Positions 6,056 to 7,205 of a DNA stretch of 7,205 nt are shown piece after piece (position 1 is the stretch's first letter; the number at the start of each line of letters is the position of its first letter). The DNA is from Muribaculaceae bacterium (GTDB lineage Bacteria; Bacteroidota; Bacteroidia; Bacteroidales; Muribaculaceae), in the NCBI GenBank assembly GCA_016287065.1, contig JAEEVB010000122.1, forward strand, positions 1-7,205, written 5' to 3'. Under the pieces are notes generated by a model. It was not told the DNA's origin and ran no database searches. It worked only from the letters and a program-made list of their open reading frames with translations. The translations under genes and the position numbers were made by a program.

Positions 6056-6912
6056 CTAAGGAATCTGTTTAGGGCCGTCTTCTTCAGGAGGAATGAGATA
6101 GTCACTGGCCTTAGCAGAAGAAATGACCGATTTACCAAGCTGTGATTCAAGTTTGTCACGAGCAGCTTTTGCAACACTTCCTCCATCGCGAGCCACTTTG
6201 CTTTGTCCTATAAATCCTTTGGGATCTCGTTGTATTGATAATTCGGTGGCCGATGCCTCAGCAAGCATATTTAGAGTAATCTCAATATTAGTCATATTGT
6301 CACGCAGGTTCTCTTTCTGTAATCCTTTGTGATGTTTATATTGCTTTGTGGTGAGTCCACTCCATGCCTTTGTGATAATATCAGTAAGAATCGCGTATTG
6401 TTGGCCCTTTTCAACTCCAGTGCGATGCCACTCGTCGGTGAGAGCTTTGCGCACTTCTATAGACTTGATGCGTTGATTAATCCAATTCTCAGAGTACCCA
6501 AGTTTGCGGTAGTCAACGATAGCTTGTTCGATCGATAGTTCGGGATCTTGAAGTTGGTCTATGCGTTGGCTGGCCACTTGTGCCATCCACTGCTTAAATG
6601 GTTCAGCCTTGGGTGAGGGTATTGATTGAATAAGACGGAAAAGTTGCTCAGTATCAGCAACATCTGTCATTCGCATTTTGCCATCGGCCGCTCGCAATTT
6701 CAACCGGTTACAATTTGTAACCGTTTCATTTCCTTTTTTTTTAACCGGTTTTTAAGTACTTTCCAATAATTTCGTGCTGTTTGATAGTCAGCACTATCGG
6801 TTAAAGCTCCGCAGACATCAACGACTGAGAAATACCATTTCTCCTGTTGGTCATCCCAGACAGCACGGACTTTTTTATCTTGAAAAATCTGTAATGCTTG
6901 TCGTTTAACCAT
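6056..6912 (-). CDS. BRO-N / DinD-like protein, interrupted by a -1 frameshift at A9
   Basis: Two minus-strand frames together encode one protein. Frame one starts at ATG 6912-6910 (MVKRQALQIF) and covers the beginning of a BRO-N (Bro/phage antirepressor N-terminal) domain: KKVRAVWDDQQEKWYFSVVDV...YWKVLKNRLKKK. It then runs off into EMKRLQIVTG and a TGA at 6702-6700, giving 70 residues. The frame one base back continues the domain without loss (GNETVTNCNRLKL...GKMRMTDVADTEQLFRLIQSIPSPKAEPFKQW) to a TAG at 6058-6056. Joined at the A run they give 285 residues. The C-terminal half (KQYKHHKGLQKENLRDNMTNIEITLNMLAE, then AKAARDKLESQLG; split here for reading) resembles E. coli DinD, a DNA-damage-induced protein reported to inhibit RecA. 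It lies 25 bases after ddl with no promoter seen between. It could be a frameshifted pseudogene, a sequencing error at A9, or a gene using slippage. Its role here is inferred only. Confidence 0.8.
6705..6739 (-). promoter_or_regulatory. Candidate -1 frameshift signal: A AAA AAG plus hairpin
   Basis: On the minus strand the heptamer A AAA AAG (6739-6733) sits in the register required for tandem -1 slippage, the same heptamer and register as in E. coli dnaX. It lies at the end of a nine-A run (6742-6734). Nine bases later a stem CGGTTAC/GTAACCG (7 bp, loop AAATT) occupies 6723-6705. A -1 slip changes the next codon from GAA to GGA and enters the frame that encodes the rest of the BRO-N domain. 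No upstream Shine-Dalgarno-like stimulator is visible, and 9 bases is at the long end for spacing. The same run could also cause polymerase slippage. Function is inferred. Confidence 0.4.
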
Positions 6913-6937
6913 AATAAGAGAATGAAATTGTGGGGGA

Positions 6938-7205
6938 TCAGAACTGGTTCTCGACGATGTCGGTGAGCACATCACGCATCTCGAGGCCGGCGGCGCGCAC
7001 CTGCTGCGGGATGAAGCTGGTGGCCGTCATGCCGGGGGTGGTGTTCACTTCGAGCATGTTGATGCAGTCGCTGCCATCGGGGTTCTTGGTGATGATGTAG
7101 TCGATGCGAATGATGCCGTTGCAGTGCAGAATGTCGTAGATGCGGCTGGTCTCGGCCTGCAGGGCGGCGGTGAGTTCGGGACTGATGCGGGCGGGTGTGA
7201 TTTCC
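6938..7205 (-). CDS. ddl: D-alanine--D-alanine ligase, C-terminal part
   Basis: The minus strand from 7205 encodes the last 88 residues of an ATP-grasp D-Ala--D-Ala ligase, which joins two D-alanines for the peptidoglycan stem peptide in the cytoplasm. The visible part reads EITPARISPELTAALQ..., then NGIIRIDYIITKNPDG, then INMLEVNTTPGMTATSFIPQQ, ending VLTDIVENQF and TGA at 6940-6938. The family's Mg2+/ATP site residues are present in LEVNTTPGMT (Glu and Asn), and the Arg of IIRIDY fits the conserved substrate-contact Arg. The N-terminal two thirds lie beyond the window. Base composition is clearly more G/C-rich than the BRO-N gene just downstream. Confidence 0.95.
   Translation of the reverse strand, partial: EITPARISPELTAALQAETSRIYDILHCNGIIRIDYIITKNPDGSDCINMLEVNTTPGMTATSFIPQQVRAAGLEMRDVLTDIVENQF

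Noticed and set aside
5878..6186. Minus-strand frame across the tRNA (GVRGFELPTSTSRTW)
   Set aside because: This is the matching false translation of the tRNA's complementary strand, and it overlaps the end of the BRO-N gene and the terminator.
6925..6935. AATTGTGGGGG resembling the inverted 3' end of the tRNA (AATTGTCGGGG), as a possible attachment site
   Set aside because: It is inverted rather than a direct repeat, only 11 bases with one mismatch, and no integrase gene is present, so it is likely chance.
6913..6975. Upstream start for the BRO-N gene inside ddl
   Set aside because: The extension (MMCSPTSSRTSSDPPQF) is ddl read out of frame; MVKRQALQIF at 6912 fits the BRO-N family start.

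Overview
The window looks like a chromosomal segment from a Bacteroidales bacterium of the gut type (Muribaculaceae or Prevotellaceae are my best guesses). Three putative promoters carry the Bacteroidetes -7 box TAnnTTTG, with a TTG or T-rich -33 element about 18-19 bases upstream. Start codons are preceded by A/T-rich sequence rather than a Shine-Dalgarno motif. The tRNA does not encode a full CCA end. Proteins such as the Bacillus-type glucose-6-phosphate isomerase and the MATE transporter fit that phylum. The taxonomic guess below phylum level is inference.

Layout. Bases 1-3699 hold four closely spaced plus-strand genes: the 3' part of an unrecognised protein, a small protein with a C-terminal membrane anchor, a two-lobed GNAT-like (YghO-like) protein, and pgi. 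A strong hairpin terminator follows pgi. A separate promoter then drives a MATE-family exporter (3850-5220). From about 5221 to 6937 the base composition becomes visibly more A/T-rich. This block holds a small secreted SH3b protein on the minus strand with a DnaJ-like pair of CxxCxG motifs, a tRNA-Pro(CGG) gene on the plus strand with its own promoter and terminator, and a minus-strand BRO-N/DinD-type gene. That last gene is split by a -1 frameshift at a run of nine A. The G/C-rich C-terminal end of ddl (D-alanine--D-alanine ligase, minus strand) closes the window.

How it fits together. The left and right parts are ordinary housekeeping genes: central carbon metabolism, export, and peptidoglycan precursor synthesis. 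The central low-GC block looks accessory. Its most interesting element is the BRO-N/DinD-like gene, 25 bases downstream of ddl on the same strand. Its break lies exactly at A AAA AAG, the slippery heptamer of dnaX, in the correct reading register. A 7-bp hairpin follows 9 nt downstream in the mRNA, and a -1 slip restores a full 285-residue protein. Programmed frameshifting, transcriptional slippage, phase variation, simple decay and a homopolymer sequencing error are all open explanations. The tRNA gene also has an A-C mismatch in its T stem.
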